From the NCBI GenBank assembly GCA_036503775.1, contig DASXWH010000084.1, forward strand, positions 8,812 through 72,811: a stretch of DNA of 64,000 nucleotides, written 5' to 3'. This DNA is from Ohtaekwangia sp036503775. GTDB lineage: Bacteria > Bacteroidota > Bacteroidia > Cytophagales > Cyclobacteriaceae. The position numbers were made by a program, and so were the translations under genes. Shown here one piece after another: positions 54,091 through 63,365 of this stretch. The notes under the pieces are model-generated. The model was not told where the DNA came from, searched no databases, and saw nothing but the letters and a program-made list of their open reading frames with translations. Within the stretch, counting starts at the first letter, position 1; each line of letters starts with the position of its first letter.

Positions 54091-54435
54091 TCACTTCACC
54101 AGTAACGCTACTTCATTAGCTGCCCTCTGATTGTATTCAAAGGCAAGTTTCTGATGGTTCACTAAATCAATGATTGTTCCGATCAGGCACAACCCTCCGG
54201 TAAGGAAGTAAAGAATGCCCATGCCAATCTGATTGATAATCATCCGGTGAATTCCGGCAAAACCTACAAAACCCAGAATAGCAAGAATCAATATTGTCTG
54301 TGGATCTTTTCTTCGCGTCCTGTACACGCTTGCAAATGAGCGTGCTTTTTCATCATCAAAATCTTTGATCAGGTTTTGAAGGTATACCGCTTCTTCACCG
54401 GTAACTTCGGGTAGGAAATCAATTACTTTGGCCAT
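54091..54435 (-). CDS. TM2 domain membrane protein
   Basis: 114 residues. A short cytoplasmic N-terminus is followed by the TM2 double helix (ILALLGFVGFAGIHRMIINQ-like: AILGFVGFAGIHRMII then GMGILYFLTGGLCLIGTIIDLV) with the conserved G-x-HR and D-L motif between and after helices. TM2 proteins are small and of unknown function. Convergent with queG with no gap, and it overlaps the DUF2752 gene by 17 nt. Confidence 0.88.
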   Translation of the reverse strand: MAKVIDFLPEVTGEEAVYLQNLIKDFDDEKARSFASVYRTRRKDPQTILILAILGFVGFAGIHRMIINQIGMGILYFLTGGLCLIGTIIDLVNHQKLAFEYNQRAANEVALLVK

Positions 54436-54715
54436 ACTTTTTAAAGTGGTTAAAGGTCAGTTGAAAGATTCTGAAAGTTAAAATAATCACGGCAAATATT
54501 CCGAGGGGATGTGATGCTAATGATAATTTCATTTCACCACGAAAGAGAAAACTTATTGATCTGCCCAGGCCACACCCTGGACAAAAGTCAAAACCAAGGT
54601 TGCGTAACGGGCAAATGGTGTAATGTGAATTATACGGATCAATGAATGCCAACGCACACAAACCCATTAACCAAATGACAGCTTCCACTGGAAATGATTT
54701 TATTCGCGAAAACAT
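54419..54715 (-). CDS. DUF2752 membrane protein
   Basis: 98 residues, two membrane helices. The family motif CPLRNLGFDFCPGCGLGRSISFLFRGE is complete, including the CPGCG cysteines, and GLGRS then a second helix (PLGIFAVIILTFRIFQL). DUF2752 genes are regularly next to TM2 genes in Bacteroidota, and the overlap here implies one transcript. Function is unknown. Confidence 0.88.
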   Translation of the reverse strand: MFSRIKSFPVEAVIWLMGLCALAFIDPYNSHYTICPLRNLGFDFCPGCGLGRSISFLFRGEMKLSLASHPLGIFAVIILTFRIFQLTFNHFKKYGQSN

Positions 54716-54727
54716 GAAGTGAATATA

Positions 54728-54759
54728 AAAAAAATGCCCCCGAATTTTATTTCAGGGGC
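54728..54759 (-). terminator. Terminator of the 61-residue protein gene
   Basis: On the plus strand GCCCC (54736-54740) pairs with GGGGC (54755-54759), extended inward by GAA/TTC past one mismatch; on the minus strand a run of eight T residues follows. Confidence 0.82.
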
Positions 54760-54786
54760 TTTACCGTTTTGGTTAATGAGTCTGGT

Positions 54787-54972
54787 TTAAGCAACCACGA
54801 AACAACGATTTAATATCGCTTCGTGTTCATTCCCAAAGCTGCTGTAACACCAGCGCTTGAGTTCGTTTACTTCATCGGCTATTAACATCTTCATAGCCTT
54901 TCTCAGCTCTTTTTCAAAAAGAAGAGCATCAAAGCTCACTTTGGTGAGGACTGTCTTTACATAATTAAGCAT
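54787..54972 (-). CDS. Small conserved hypothetical protein (61 aa)
   Basis: 61 residues, MLNYVKTVLTKVSFD then helix FEKELRKAMKMLIADEVNELKRW and CYSSFG ... ILNRCF. I recognise it only as a small protein type recurrent in Cytophagales-like genomes, with no known domain. It seems to fold as two helices with a conserved WCYS tract, has its own terminator, and is isolated (183 nt of AT-rich non-coding DNA upstream, in which I found no clear promoter). Confidence 0.65.
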   Translation of the reverse strand: MLNYVKTVLTKVSFDALLFEKELRKAMKMLIADEVNELKRWCYSSFGNEHEAILNRCFVVA

Positions 54973-55155
54973 GGCAAAAATTTCCAGATTAAAAAATAGG
55001 TTACCCTAACAAGTGTTAAGTTAAAGAAATATCAGAACAACAAAAAAGAACTCTTGAATTTTTCGGGAAGCTAGGTAAAAATCTATCTGATAGACCCTAA
55101 AAAGCTGCTGTTTTGGCATTTATCCAGTTTAAAACTGTTCCAACAGTAAACCGAA

Positions 55156-55689
55156 TTAATTGACAGCCAGTCTTTCAGGGATAATAATGGCTGCCGGGAA
55201 ATATCGTTTCACAGCCATGTAGTCTTCCTGGGCTTCAAGCCGGCTATGGTATTTTCCGACCTTAACCCTGAAAATAGGTTCCGTGAACTGAATGTCACAA
55301 TCAAGTTTAGGTAATGACGTAGCCAGTTGCTTCTTGGCGTTCAGAGCTTCCTCACGTTTCCCTGAGTACACCTGAATTGTGAAGCCCTCTACATATTTTT
55401 TACTGAGATTGATATGATCAATGCTATCCAGAACATTATCAAGAGGTTCGTTGACCGTCAATTTAGGTTCTACATAAGCAACAGGCTTTCTTTCATCTCC
55501 CGGATTACCTGTTGTAGTCGATTCAACAGGTGTCTGGGTTTTGGGCCGCCAGGCTGATAGATCTTCCGAATACTTTCCGCCCTGCGAAGTAGTTGTAGTC
55601 TTGGGAGCAGCACAATTACTGATTGTCAGTATTGTCACAGCCAGTAAAACTACATTGGTTACGGTAATTATTAATCGATTATAACGCAT
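55156..55689 (-). CDS. SPOR domain lipoprotein
   Basis: 177 residues. Lipoprotein signal with lipobox I-S-N-C near residue 26, a Thr/Ser/Pro-rich linker and a C-terminal SPOR domain (about 100-172: GFTIQVYSGKREEALNAKKQL ... FRVKVGKYHSRLEAQEDY). SPOR domains bind denuded peptidoglycan at division sites. The start overlaps the end of secA by 19 nt, so it probably belongs to the secA transcript. Confidence 0.9.
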   Translation of the reverse strand: MRYNRLIITVTNVVLLAVTILTISNCAAPKTTTTSQGGKYSEDLSAWRPKTQTPVESTTTGNPGDERKPVAYVEPKLTVNEPLDNVLDSIDHINLSKKYVEGFTIQVYSGKREEALNAKKQLATSLPKLDCDIQFTEPIFRVKVGKYHSRLEAQEDYMAVKRYFPAAIIIPERLAVN

Positions 55690-58600
55690 CGGTTATTCTG
55701 TATATCGTCTTCTACTTTTTTGTATTTAACATCACGCAGCACGCGTCCATCAGAGTACTGAACGCTTACCTTATCATTTCGATTAGCAAGCTTGTCCGAT
55801 TTTACCGGCATTACTTTTTCTTGTGCCGGACGATTGGCTTGCGCTTGTTGCTGCCCGCCACCTCCGCTGAGAAGTGATTTCGATTCGTCTTTCTGTTCGT
55901 TGAGTTTTACGCGGCTTCTCTGCGCCCGTGCTTCTTCCACCTGTTCTGGTTTCTGAACCGGAATATCGGCCTTTGAAAGGAATGAAATCGTATCCTCATT
56001 TACTTTCGCGATGAATCGTTTGAATAGTTCAAAACCTTCGAACTTATAGATCAGCAGTGGATCTTTCTGTTCATACACTGCATTCTGAACGGATTGTTTC
56101 AGGTCGTCCATCTCACGTAAATGCTCTTTCCACTGCTGATCAATGATCGCCAGGGTAATCATTTTTTCCATAGCCTTGATCAACTCAGCATTATTCGTTT
56201 CCACGCATTTTGCAAGGTTTGCCGCGACACCGATTTGTTTCTGACCATCGGTGAACGGAACCATAATATTATCTACTGTAGCACCTCTTGTTTTATGAAT
56301 CTCACGAACAACATTCAGTGCCTTAGCGGCTACCATTTTATTTTTAGTGTGATAATGCTCAAGCGCCTTGTGATACAGATCATCGGCCAGCTTGTTCTGA
56401 TCTGATTTATCAAATGTTTCTTTTGATATGTCGTAATCCAATCCTAACGTGCTCAACACATTCAAACGAAGGCTCTCATAATCCTGTGCGTTCTTGGCAT
56501 TAATGACGATGTCCTCAGCGGTATCATTGAGCATGGTAAGAATATCCAGATCCAGACGCTCACCAAACAAGGCATTTCTCCTGCGCTTGTAAATTACCTC
56601 GCGCTGCGAATTCATAACGTTGTCATACTCCAAAAGGCGCTTACGGATACCGAAGTTATTCTCCTCCACTTTCTTCTGTGCACGCTCAATAGAACTGGTC
56701 ACCATAGAATGCTGGATAACCTCCCCTTCTTTTAGTCCAAGCTTATCCATGATGCGGGCAATACGTTCCGGCATGAACAAACGCATCAGGTTATCTTCCA
56801 GTGAAACATAAAATTGAGAAGTTCCCGGATCACCCTGACGGCCTGAACGGCCACGCAGCTGACGATCCACTCGTCTGGATTCATGGCGTTCAGTACCGAT
56901 GATGGCGAGACCACCTGCAGCACGTGACTCAGGTGTGAGTTTTATATCGGTACCACGGCCAGCCATGTTCGTAGCAATGGTTACGGTTCCTGGTTTACCA
57001 GCTTCAGCAACAATTTCTGCTTCGCGCTGGTGTTGTTTGGCGTTCAACACCTGATGTTTAATCTTACGCATCTGAAGCATACGGCTTACCAACTCTGATA
57101 TTTCAACCGATGTCGTACCTACCAGAACGGGTCTTCCTTCAGCAGTCAGTTTTACCACATCATCGATAACCGCATTGAATTTCTCACGCATGGTTTTGTA
57201 TACCATATCATCGTAGTCTTTGCGGACAGCTTGTTTGTTGGTAGGAATAACCACCACATCAAGTTTATAAATGTCCCACAACTCTCCTGCTTCCGTTTCC
57301 GCTGTACCGGTCATACCCGCAAGCTTATGGTACATCCGGAAATAATTCTGGAGTGTGATGGTAGCGTAAGTCTGTGTAGCATCCTCCACCTTCACATTTT
57401 CTTTCGCTTCAATGGCCTGGTGCAGACCGTCTGAATATCTTCTTCCATCCAGAACACGACCCGTTTGTTCGTCAACAATCTTTACTTTCCCATCAACAAT
57501 GATGTATTCAGTATCTTTTTCAAAAAGCGTATAAGCTTTTAATAACTGATTTACACTATGAATACGCTGTGACTTGGTCTGATAGTCACGAATGAGTTCT
57601 TCCTTTTTATGAAATTTAGCGGCATCATCCAGTGAATGATCGTTCTCCAGTTTATTAAGTTCCGTACCAATTTCAGGAAGGATAAAAAATTTAGGGTCTT
57701 CTCCTTCTCCCGTAATCAGGTCAATGCCTTTTTCGGTAAGTTCTACACTGTTATCTTTTTCATCAATCACAAAATACAATGGCTTATCAGCCTCAGGCAT
57801 ATTGCGTTTATGATCCTGCAGGTAGTAGTTCTCTGTTTTCTGCAGGACAGCTTTATTGCCTGTCTCACTTAAAAACTTGATCAGAGGTTTGTATTTCGGC
57901 ATCGCCCGATAAGCGCGAAACAACGGGAGGCCACCATCTTTTTCATTTTCTTCTGACAACAGTTTTTTGGAAGCCGACAGGTACTCGTTTACCAGTTTTT
58001 TCTGTGCTTCGACCAGTTTATAGATGCGAGGTTTAAGGTCATAAAACTCATGCTGATCACCTTTTGGTACAGGACCGGAAATAATCAACGGTGTACGCGC
58101 CTCATCAATTAAAACCGAGTCGACTTCATCGACCATGGCATAGTGGTGCGCCCGTTGTACCAGGTCTTCAGTTTCCCGTGCCATATTATCACGGAGGTAA
58201 TCAAAACCAAATTCATTGTTTGTTCCATACGTGATATCCGCACGATACGCTCTTCTGCGGGCTTCAGAGTTTGGTTCGTGTTTGTCTATACAATCAATGG
58301 AGATGCCATGAAACTGGAAGATCGGCCCCATCCATTCACTGTCGCGGGTAGCGAGGTAATTATTAACGGTCACCACGTGAACGCCTCGTTTTGCCAGGGC
58401 ATTCAGGAATGCCGGTAAAGTGGCCACCAGTGTTTTACCTTCACCTGTTGCCATTTCGGAGACCTTACCTTCGTGGAGCACAATTCCCCCGATGATCTGT
58501 ACGTCATAGTGAACCATGTCCCACGTGATCATATTGCCAGCAGCAACCCACTTATTAAACCATTTTGCCTTATCCCCTTCAACCTTTATATTTTCATGAG

Positions 58601-59024
58601 CTGAAGCAAACACACGATCATAATCCTGGGTTGAGACTTCCAGGTAATCGTTTTCCTTGAATCGTCTCGCGGTGTCACGCACAATGGCAAACGCCTTTGG
58701 TAATACTTTCAGCAGAACCTTCTCAAGTTCTTTATTTCGGGTTTCTTCAAGCTTATCTATTTCGGTGAAAATAGCGTCCTTATCCTGGATGTCAAGACCT
58801 GGATTGTCGGCAATCTGTTTATGCAATGACGCGATCCTGTCATCAATAGATTTTAATTCTGCGTTGATGAACTCCTGTATTTTGCGGGTCTCATTCCGCA
58901 GGTCGTCATTACTTAAGGTTTTTAACTTTTCGCCTTCCTGCTTGGTTTGTTCAACCATGGGCATGATGCGTTTAATGTCCTTTTCTGATTTCGTTCCGAA
59001 GATTTTAGCGATGAGCTTGAGCAT
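55671..59024 (-). CDS. secA: Preprotein translocase ATPase SecA
   Basis: 1117 residues, longer than E. coli SecA (901) as usual for Bacteroidota, with insertions in the first nucleotide-binding fold. Walker A is MATGEGKTLVATLPAFL near residue 192, Walker B-type VDEVDSVLIDEARTPLIISGP, the second fold TNMAGRGTDIKL and GTERHESRRVDRQLRGRSGRQGDPG. The end (SVQYSDGRVLRDVKYKK, CVIID) is the Bacteroidota SecA tail and lacks the CxCxnCH zinc motif. It drives Sec export, upstream of the T9SS for the sorting-domain proteins seen here. Confidence 0.97.
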   Translation of the reverse strand: MLKLIAKIFGTKSEKDIKRIMPMVEQTKQEGEKLKTLSNDDLRNETRKIQEFINAELKSIDDRIASLHKQIADNPGLDIQDKDAIFTEIDKLEETRNKELEKVLLKVLPKAFAIVRDTARRFKENDYLEVSTQDYDRVFASAHENIKVEGDKAKWFNKWVAAGNMITWDMVHYDVQIIGGIVLHEGKVSEMATGEGKTLVATLPAFLNALAKRGVHVVTVNNYLATRDSEWMGPIFQFHGISIDCIDKHEPNSEARRRAYRADITYGTNNEFGFDYLRDNMARETEDLVQRAHHYAMVDEVDSVLIDEARTPLIISGPVPKGDQHEFYDLKPRIYKLVEAQKKLVNEYLSASKKLLSEENEKDGGLPLFRAYRAMPKYKPLIKFLSETGNKAVLQKTENYYLQDHKRNMPEADKPLYFVIDEKDNSVELTEKGIDLITGEGEDPKFFILPEIGTELNKLENDHSLDDAAKFHKKEELIRDYQTKSQRIHSVNQLLKAYTLFEKDTEYIIVDGKVKIVDEQTGRVLDGRRYSDGLHQAIEAKENVKVEDATQTYATITLQNYFRMYHKLAGMTGTAETEAGELWDIYKLDVVVIPTNKQAVRKDYDDMVYKTMREKFNAVIDDVVKLTAEGRPVLVGTTSVEISELVSRMLQMRKIKHQVLNAKQHQREAEIVAEAGKPGTVTIATNMAGRGTDIKLTPESRAAGGLAIIGTERHESRRVDRQLRGRSGRQGDPGTSQFYVSLEDNLMRLFMPERIARIMDKLGLKEGEVIQHSMVTSSIERAQKKVEENNFGIRKRLLEYDNVMNSQREVIYKRRRNALFGERLDLDILTMLNDTAEDIVINAKNAQDYESLRLNVLSTLGLDYDISKETFDKSDQNKLADDLYHKALEHYHTKNKMVAAKALNVVREIHKTRGATVDNIMVPFTDGQKQIGVAANLAKCVETNNAELIKAMEKMITLAIIDQQWKEHLREMDDLKQSVQNAVYEQKDPLLIYKFEGFELFKRFIAKVNEDTISFLSKADIPVQKPEQVEEARAQRSRVKLNEQKDESKSLLSGGGGQQQAQANRPAQEKVMPVKSDKLANRNDKVSVQYSDGRVLRDVKYKKVEDDIQNNRCVIID

Positions 59025-59031
59025 ACTTATC

Positions 59032-59073
59032 CGTTATCCGTTAATCGTTATCCGTTAATCGTTAACGGTTAAC
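59032..59073. repeat. Three tandem 14-bp repeats upstream of secA
   Basis: CGTTATCCGTTAAT occurs at 59032-59045 and 59046-59059, and a third unit with three mismatches (CGTTAACGGTTAAC) at 59060-59073. They lie 8 nt before the secA start. Confidence 0.85.
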
Positions 59074-59119
59074 CTGTGTTGCACCTGTATCAAGTGCAAA
59101 CCATGGATAACGATTAACG
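59039..59119. repeat. Nested inverted repeats between dapF and secA
   Basis: CGTTAATCGTTATCC (59039-59053) is the exact reverse complement of 59105-59119 (15 bp). Inside the loop, TTGCAC (59079-59084) pairs with GTGCAA (59094-59099). The second 14-bp repeat unit can pair alternatively with the same right arm. Confidence 0.82.
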
Positions 59120-59184
59120 AATAACGCCAACTGCCCCAAAGGGGGCCTAAAGTTAATTTGTTTTTCGAGAATCGGGGAGGTCAA

Positions 59185-59970
59185 TTATAGTTCCAAATCG
59201 CCTTCAAAGACCATTTTGGCAGGGCCAACGAGAAAAACATCTGTGAAGGCTGGACTATTCCCGACAGGCTGGCCGGATTTGAATTCAACAGACAGGTCTC
59301 CGCCTCTGGTTTTGATCTTCACGGGCGAAGAATATCCCTTATAAAAAGCGGCCAGGGCGGCAGCGGTTACTCCGGTACCGCACGAAAGGGTTTCATCTTC
59401 AACCCCACGTTCATAGGTCCGAACGTAAATGGTATTGTCTGGCAGGAGCTCAACAAAGTTCACATTCGTACCTCCGGGTTTGAACGAATCATCATAGCGG
59501 ATTGTCTTCCCTTGCTCAAAAACAGGGTAGTTGTTTATGTCTTTAACAAAACGGATAAAGTGAGGAGATCCGGTGTGAATGAAATAATCCTGTTTCAGTG
59601 ACCTGGCCTCAATCACATCATTCATTTTTAACCGCACAATACCTGAAGCGAGCAACTCCGCCAGGTGAGGTCCATCGTAGGCATTAAACGATGCCTTTCC
59701 ATTGACCATTCCTAATCGCGATGCGAACTGAACAGCTGCGCGGCTTCCATTTCCACAGAGACTTTGTGATCCATCACTGTTAAAGTACTCCAGGTTGAAA
59801 TTCAATGACGGATGTTTTTCAATCAGCATCAGGCCATCAGCACCCACCCCGAATTTACGGTCACAGATTTTTTTGATCTGATCTGCGGTGAAAGAAAAAC
59901 TACCCTCGCGGTTATCAATCACCACAAAGTCATTTCCCGTTGCCTGATATTTATAAAAATGGAATTTCAC
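59185..59970 (-). CDS. dapF: Diaminopimelate epimerase
   Basis: 261 residues. The two catalytic Cys are Cys72 in SLCGNGSRAA and Cys197 in LSCGTGVTAAA, and YQATGNDFVVID begins the chain. DapF converts LL- to meso-diaminopimelate for lysine and peptidoglycan. It starts 19 nt after DUF4834; secA follows after 160 nt, a gap that contains repeats but no clear promoter for secA. Confidence 0.96.
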   Translation of the reverse strand: MKFHFYKYQATGNDFVVIDNREGSFSFTADQIKKICDRKFGVGADGLMLIEKHPSLNFNLEYFNSDGSQSLCGNGSRAAVQFASRLGMVNGKASFNAYDGPHLAELLASGIVRLKMNDVIEARSLKQDYFIHTGSPHFIRFVKDINNYPVFEQGKTIRYDDSFKPGGTNVNFVELLPDNTIYVRTYERGVEDETLSCGTGVTAAALAAFYKGYSSPVKIKTRGGDLSVEFKSGQPVGNSPAFTDVFLVGPAKMVFEGDLEL

Positions 59971-59989
59971 GGTACTTCTTTTTAAGGGG

Positions 59990-60190
59990 TCATTTCACCT
60001 CCTCATAATCCACATAGTCGCCACCTTTTATTTTGCCTTTCTGAGGTTTGGAGGCTTTTGTACTGGTCTGGTCCCGCTGACGATAGTTCTTTAATTCCTG
60101 GGATGCCGCACCAGCGCGAAAAAAGAAAGAACCGATCTTGTAGATCACATATGCAATTAATCCGAGGATAATTAAGAATCGAAATAGCAT
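59990..60190 (-). CDS. DUF4834 small membrane protein
   Basis: 66 residues: one N-terminal membrane helix (MLFRFLIILGLIAYVIYKIGSFFF) and a basic, Lys-rich tail ending GGDYVDYEEVK, typical of DUF4834 in Bacteroidota. Co-transcribed with dapF from the promoter at 60223. Function unknown. Confidence 0.8.
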   Translation of the reverse strand: MLFRFLIILGLIAYVIYKIGSFFFRAGAASQELKNYRQRDQTSTKASKPQKGKIKGGDYVDYEEVK

Positions 60191-60222
60191 AGGCTTTGTC
60201 TTTACAGCGTTAAACAGGAAAA

Positions 60223-60254
60223 CAAAGGTAGAGGTTCGGGGAGAAATTAGCCAA
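60223..60254 (-). promoter_or_regulatory. Promoter of the DUF4834-dapF unit
   Basis: On the minus strand TTG (plus 60252-60254), a 21-nt spacer and TACCTTTG (plus 60223-60230) match the Bacteroidota consensus, 33 nt before the ATG. Confidence 0.65.
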
Positions 60255-60272
60255 TGGCTCTTGGTTCCTGAT

Positions 60273-60318
60273 AAAGGACGAATTAAGCCGAATTTTATTT
60301 CCCTTAATTCGTCCCTTT
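60273..60318 (-). terminator. Terminator-like hairpin after carB
   Basis: GGACGAATTAAG (60276-60287) and CTTAATTCGTCC (60303-60314) form a perfect 12-bp stem with a 15-nt loop directly after the carB stop; only a short T run (TTTAT) follows on the minus strand. Confidence 0.65.
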
Positions 60319-60324
60319 AGATTT

Positions 60325-63141
60325 TTACCGGCTCAGGTACAGGTTGCGTTCTGAATAGATCTTCATGAAATAATCATCCATGAGGTCATCGATAAAGTAG
60401 ATAGCCTCACCTGTAGATTTCATTTCCGGACCAAGCTCTTTATTCACATCCGGGAATTTATGGAAAGAGAACACGGGTTCCTTAATCGCATATCCTTTCT
60501 TGGTTGGGTTGAACGTAAAGTCAGTCACTTTCTTTTCACCCAACATCACTTTTGTAGCATAGTTGACATATGGCTCATCATATGCTTTACAAATGAAAGG
60601 TACCGTGCGCGAAGCTCTCGGGTTAGCTTCGATGATATACACCTTGTCGTTCTTGATGGCGAACTGAATATTGATGAGCCCGACAGTTTGTAATGCTATG
60701 GCAATCTTATGTGTATAATGTTCAATCTGTTTGATCACAAAGTCTCCCAGGTTGTAAGGAGGCAATACTGCATATGAATCACCTGAGTGAATTCCGGCAG
60801 GTTCTATGTGCTGCATGATACCGATGATGTAAACATTTTCGCCATCACAGATCGCATCCGCTTCAGCTTCAATTGCACCATCAAGGAAGTGATCAAGCAA
60901 TACTTTATTTTCAGGAAGATGTTTCCATATATCAAGGATGTGATGCTCAAGCTCCTGCTCGTTGATCACGATCTTCATACTCTGACCTCCCAATACATAC
61001 GAAGGACGAACCAACAGCGGGAAACCAATGGTCTTGCAAACTTCAAGCGCTTCATCTGCATTTTCCGCCACGCCAAACTCCGGATAAGGAATTCCAAGTT
61101 CTTTCAGCAGGGTTGAAAATCTTCCGCGATCTTCGGCCAGATCCAGTGCATCGAAAGAAGTTCCGATGATCTTGATGCCGTACTTGTGAAGTTTCTCTGC
61201 CAGTTTAAGTGCCGTTTGTCCACCAAGTTGAACAATCACGCCTTCGGGTTTCTCATGCTGAATGATATCGTAGATATGTTCCCAGAACACGGGCTCGAAG
61301 TACAGCTTATCAGCAATATCAAAGTCAGTAGAAACTGTTTCAGGGTTACAGTTGATCATGATGGTTTCATAGCCGCATTCTTTTGCAGCGAGAACGCCAT
61401 GCACACACGAGTAATCGAACTCTATACCTTGGCCGATACGATTCGGGCCTGATCCCAGAACAACGATCTTTTTCTTATTCGATACCACAGATTCATTCTC
61501 AGAATCAAACGTGGAGTAATAGTACGGGGTCTTCGCTTCGAACTCTGCAGCACAGGTATCCACCAGTTTGTAAACGCGATTAATTCCCATGTCTTTGCGC
61601 TTCTTGTGCACATCACTTTCATAGCAATCAAGCAGGTGTGCGATCTGACGATCTGCATAACCTTTCTCTTTTGCTGTGCGCATCAGGTTTGCCGGGATGG
61701 TATTGATGTTGTGCTTCTCAATTTCTTTTTCAAGATCAATCAGCTCTTCGATTTGCTTCAGGAACCAGCGGTCAATTTTTGTAAGCTTCTGCACCGTCTT
61801 CATCGGGATGCCTAACTTCAGTGCATCGTAGATGTGGAATATTCTGTTCCAGGTTGGGTGTTCAAGGCTGTAGAGTAATTCTTCCTGCTTGGTAAGTGAT
61901 TTTCCATCTGCGCCAATTCCGTTTCTTCTGATCTCCAGCGATTGGCAAGCCTTCTGCAATGCTTCCTGGAAATTTCTTCCGATACCCATTGCTTCACCGA
62001 CTGACTTCATCTGTAAGCCGAGTTTACGGTCTGCACCATGAAATTTATCAAAGTTCCAGCGGGGAACTTTCACAATTACATAATCAATAGCAGGCTCAAA
62101 ATATGCAGTAGTTGTTCCGGTGATGGCGTTCTTTAATTCATCCAGGTTGTAACCAATAGCCAGCTTCGCAGCTATTTTTGCGATAGGGTATCCTGTAGCT
62201 TTTGAGGCTAAGGCAGATGAACGCGATACGCGCGGGTTGATCTCAATACCAATGATCTCATTGTCATTATCCGGATTGAGTGAAAACTGTACGTTACATC
62301 CTCCGGCAAACTGACCAATACCATTCATCATTTTAATGGCCAGGTCACGCATGTGCTGATACACCGTATCAGGTAAGGTCATGGCAGGAGCTACGGTGAT
62401 TGAATCACCGGTGTGGATACCCATCGGATCGAAGTTCTCGATCGAACAGATGATAATTACATTGCCATTTCCGTCACGTAATAGCTCAAGCTCGTATTCT
62501 TTCCAGCCCATGATACTTTGTTCCACCAGCACTTCATGTATCGGTGAAGCATGTAAACCTCGATTCAGAGCTTCGTCAAATTCTTCCGGATCATTTACAA
62601 AGGCACCCCCTGTTCCTCCGAGCGTATAGGAAGGACGGATAACCAGCGGAAATCCAATCTCCTGGGCAATTTCCTTTCCTTGTAGAAAAGAAGTAGCCGT
62701 TCCACCTTTACAAACCCCTACACCCAATTCCAGCATTTTCAGGCGGAATTTTTCACGGTCTTCGGTAGTCTCGATCGCCTTGATATCCACGCCAATAATG
62801 CGAACACCGTAATGCTGCCAGATACCTGCCTTATCGCATTCGATGCACAGGTTCAGGGCTGTTTGCCCACCCATGGTAGGTAATACCGCATCGATGTGGT
62901 GTTTTTCCAGAATTTCGCGAATTGACTTCTTGGTCAGCGGCTTAAGGTACACGTGGTCGGCTGTCACCTTATCGGTCATGATGGTTGCCGGATTGGAGTT
63001 GATCAAAACAACTTCAATTCCTTCCTCCCGAAGCGAACGGGAAGCCTGGGAACCGGCATAATCAAATTCACAGGCCTGGCCGATAATAATGGGACCGCTA
63101 CCGATGATCAGTATGGAGCGAATACTTCTGTCTCTTGGCAT
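60325..63141 (-). CDS. carB: Carbamoyl-phosphate synthase large subunit (short form)
   Basis: 938 residues. Two ATP-grasp halves are seen: the first begins ILIIGSGPIIIGQACEFDYAGSQA, the second IVVLGSGPNRIGQGIEFDYSCVHG, each with its ATP-grasp motifs (PLVIRPSYTLGGTGGAF, PLLVRPSYVLGGQSM). The chain ends soon after YFIDDLMDDYFMKIYS, so the C-terminal allosteric MGS-like domain (about 135 residues in E. coli CarB, total 1073) is missing. Carbamoyl phosphate for pyrimidines and arginine should still be made with CarA, which is not in the window. No frameshift is seen, so the short form is real. Confidence 0.96.
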   Translation of the reverse strand: MPRDRSIRSILIIGSGPIIIGQACEFDYAGSQASRSLREEGIEVVLINSNPATIMTDKVTADHVYLKPLTKKSIREILEKHHIDAVLPTMGGQTALNLCIECDKAGIWQHYGVRIIGVDIKAIETTEDREKFRLKMLELGVGVCKGGTATSFLQGKEIAQEIGFPLVIRPSYTLGGTGGAFVNDPEEFDEALNRGLHASPIHEVLVEQSIMGWKEYELELLRDGNGNVIIICSIENFDPMGIHTGDSITVAPAMTLPDTVYQHMRDLAIKMMNGIGQFAGGCNVQFSLNPDNDNEIIGIEINPRVSRSSALASKATGYPIAKIAAKLAIGYNLDELKNAITGTTTAYFEPAIDYVIVKVPRWNFDKFHGADRKLGLQMKSVGEAMGIGRNFQEALQKACQSLEIRRNGIGADGKSLTKQEELLYSLEHPTWNRIFHIYDALKLGIPMKTVQKLTKIDRWFLKQIEELIDLEKEIEKHNINTIPANLMRTAKEKGYADRQIAHLLDCYESDVHKKRKDMGINRVYKLVDTCAAEFEAKTPYYYSTFDSENESVVSNKKKIVVLGSGPNRIGQGIEFDYSCVHGVLAAKECGYETIMINCNPETVSTDFDIADKLYFEPVFWEHIYDIIQHEKPEGVIVQLGGQTALKLAEKLHKYGIKIIGTSFDALDLAEDRGRFSTLLKELGIPYPEFGVAENADEALEVCKTIGFPLLVRPSYVLGGQSMKIVINEQELEHHILDIWKHLPENKVLLDHFLDGAIEAEADAICDGENVYIIGIMQHIEPAGIHSGDSYAVLPPYNLGDFVIKQIEHYTHKIAIALQTVGLINIQFAIKNDKVYIIEANPRASRTVPFICKAYDEPYVNYATKVMLGEKKVTDFTFNPTKKGYAIKEPVFSFHKFPDVNKELGPEMKSTGEAIYFIDDLMDDYFMKIYSERNLYLSR

Positions 63142-63173
63142 TTTTGTAGTGGTGTGGGGTGAACAAAATTGCG

Positions 63174-63181
63174 CAAAAATA
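63174..63181 (-). promoter_or_regulatory. Putative -7 box of carB
   Basis: The minus strand reads TATTTTTG (TAnnTTTG) 32 nt before the carB ATG; a TTG -33 box is not evident. The remaining stretch to the GMC gene shows nothing else recognisable. Confidence 0.4.
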
Positions 63182-63365
63182 AAACACAGAAGGAAATGAG
63201 GAAGCGATTCCCAAGATTAAATATTGACCTTACAGGTGGTAGTTAAATTCTGACTCATTTGTGAGCCACATGAGGTACACTCACACGCTCATGTTTCCGT
63301 TTGAAAAACTTATTTTCAGGATTTAAGATGAATTTTCAACTTTTGAATCCGTGGATCTCAACCTG

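Noticed and set aside
60325..63141. CarB truncated by a frameshift
   Set aside because: Sequence after the stop is a terminator hairpin, not the missing domain in another frame; short CarB occurs in related bacteria.
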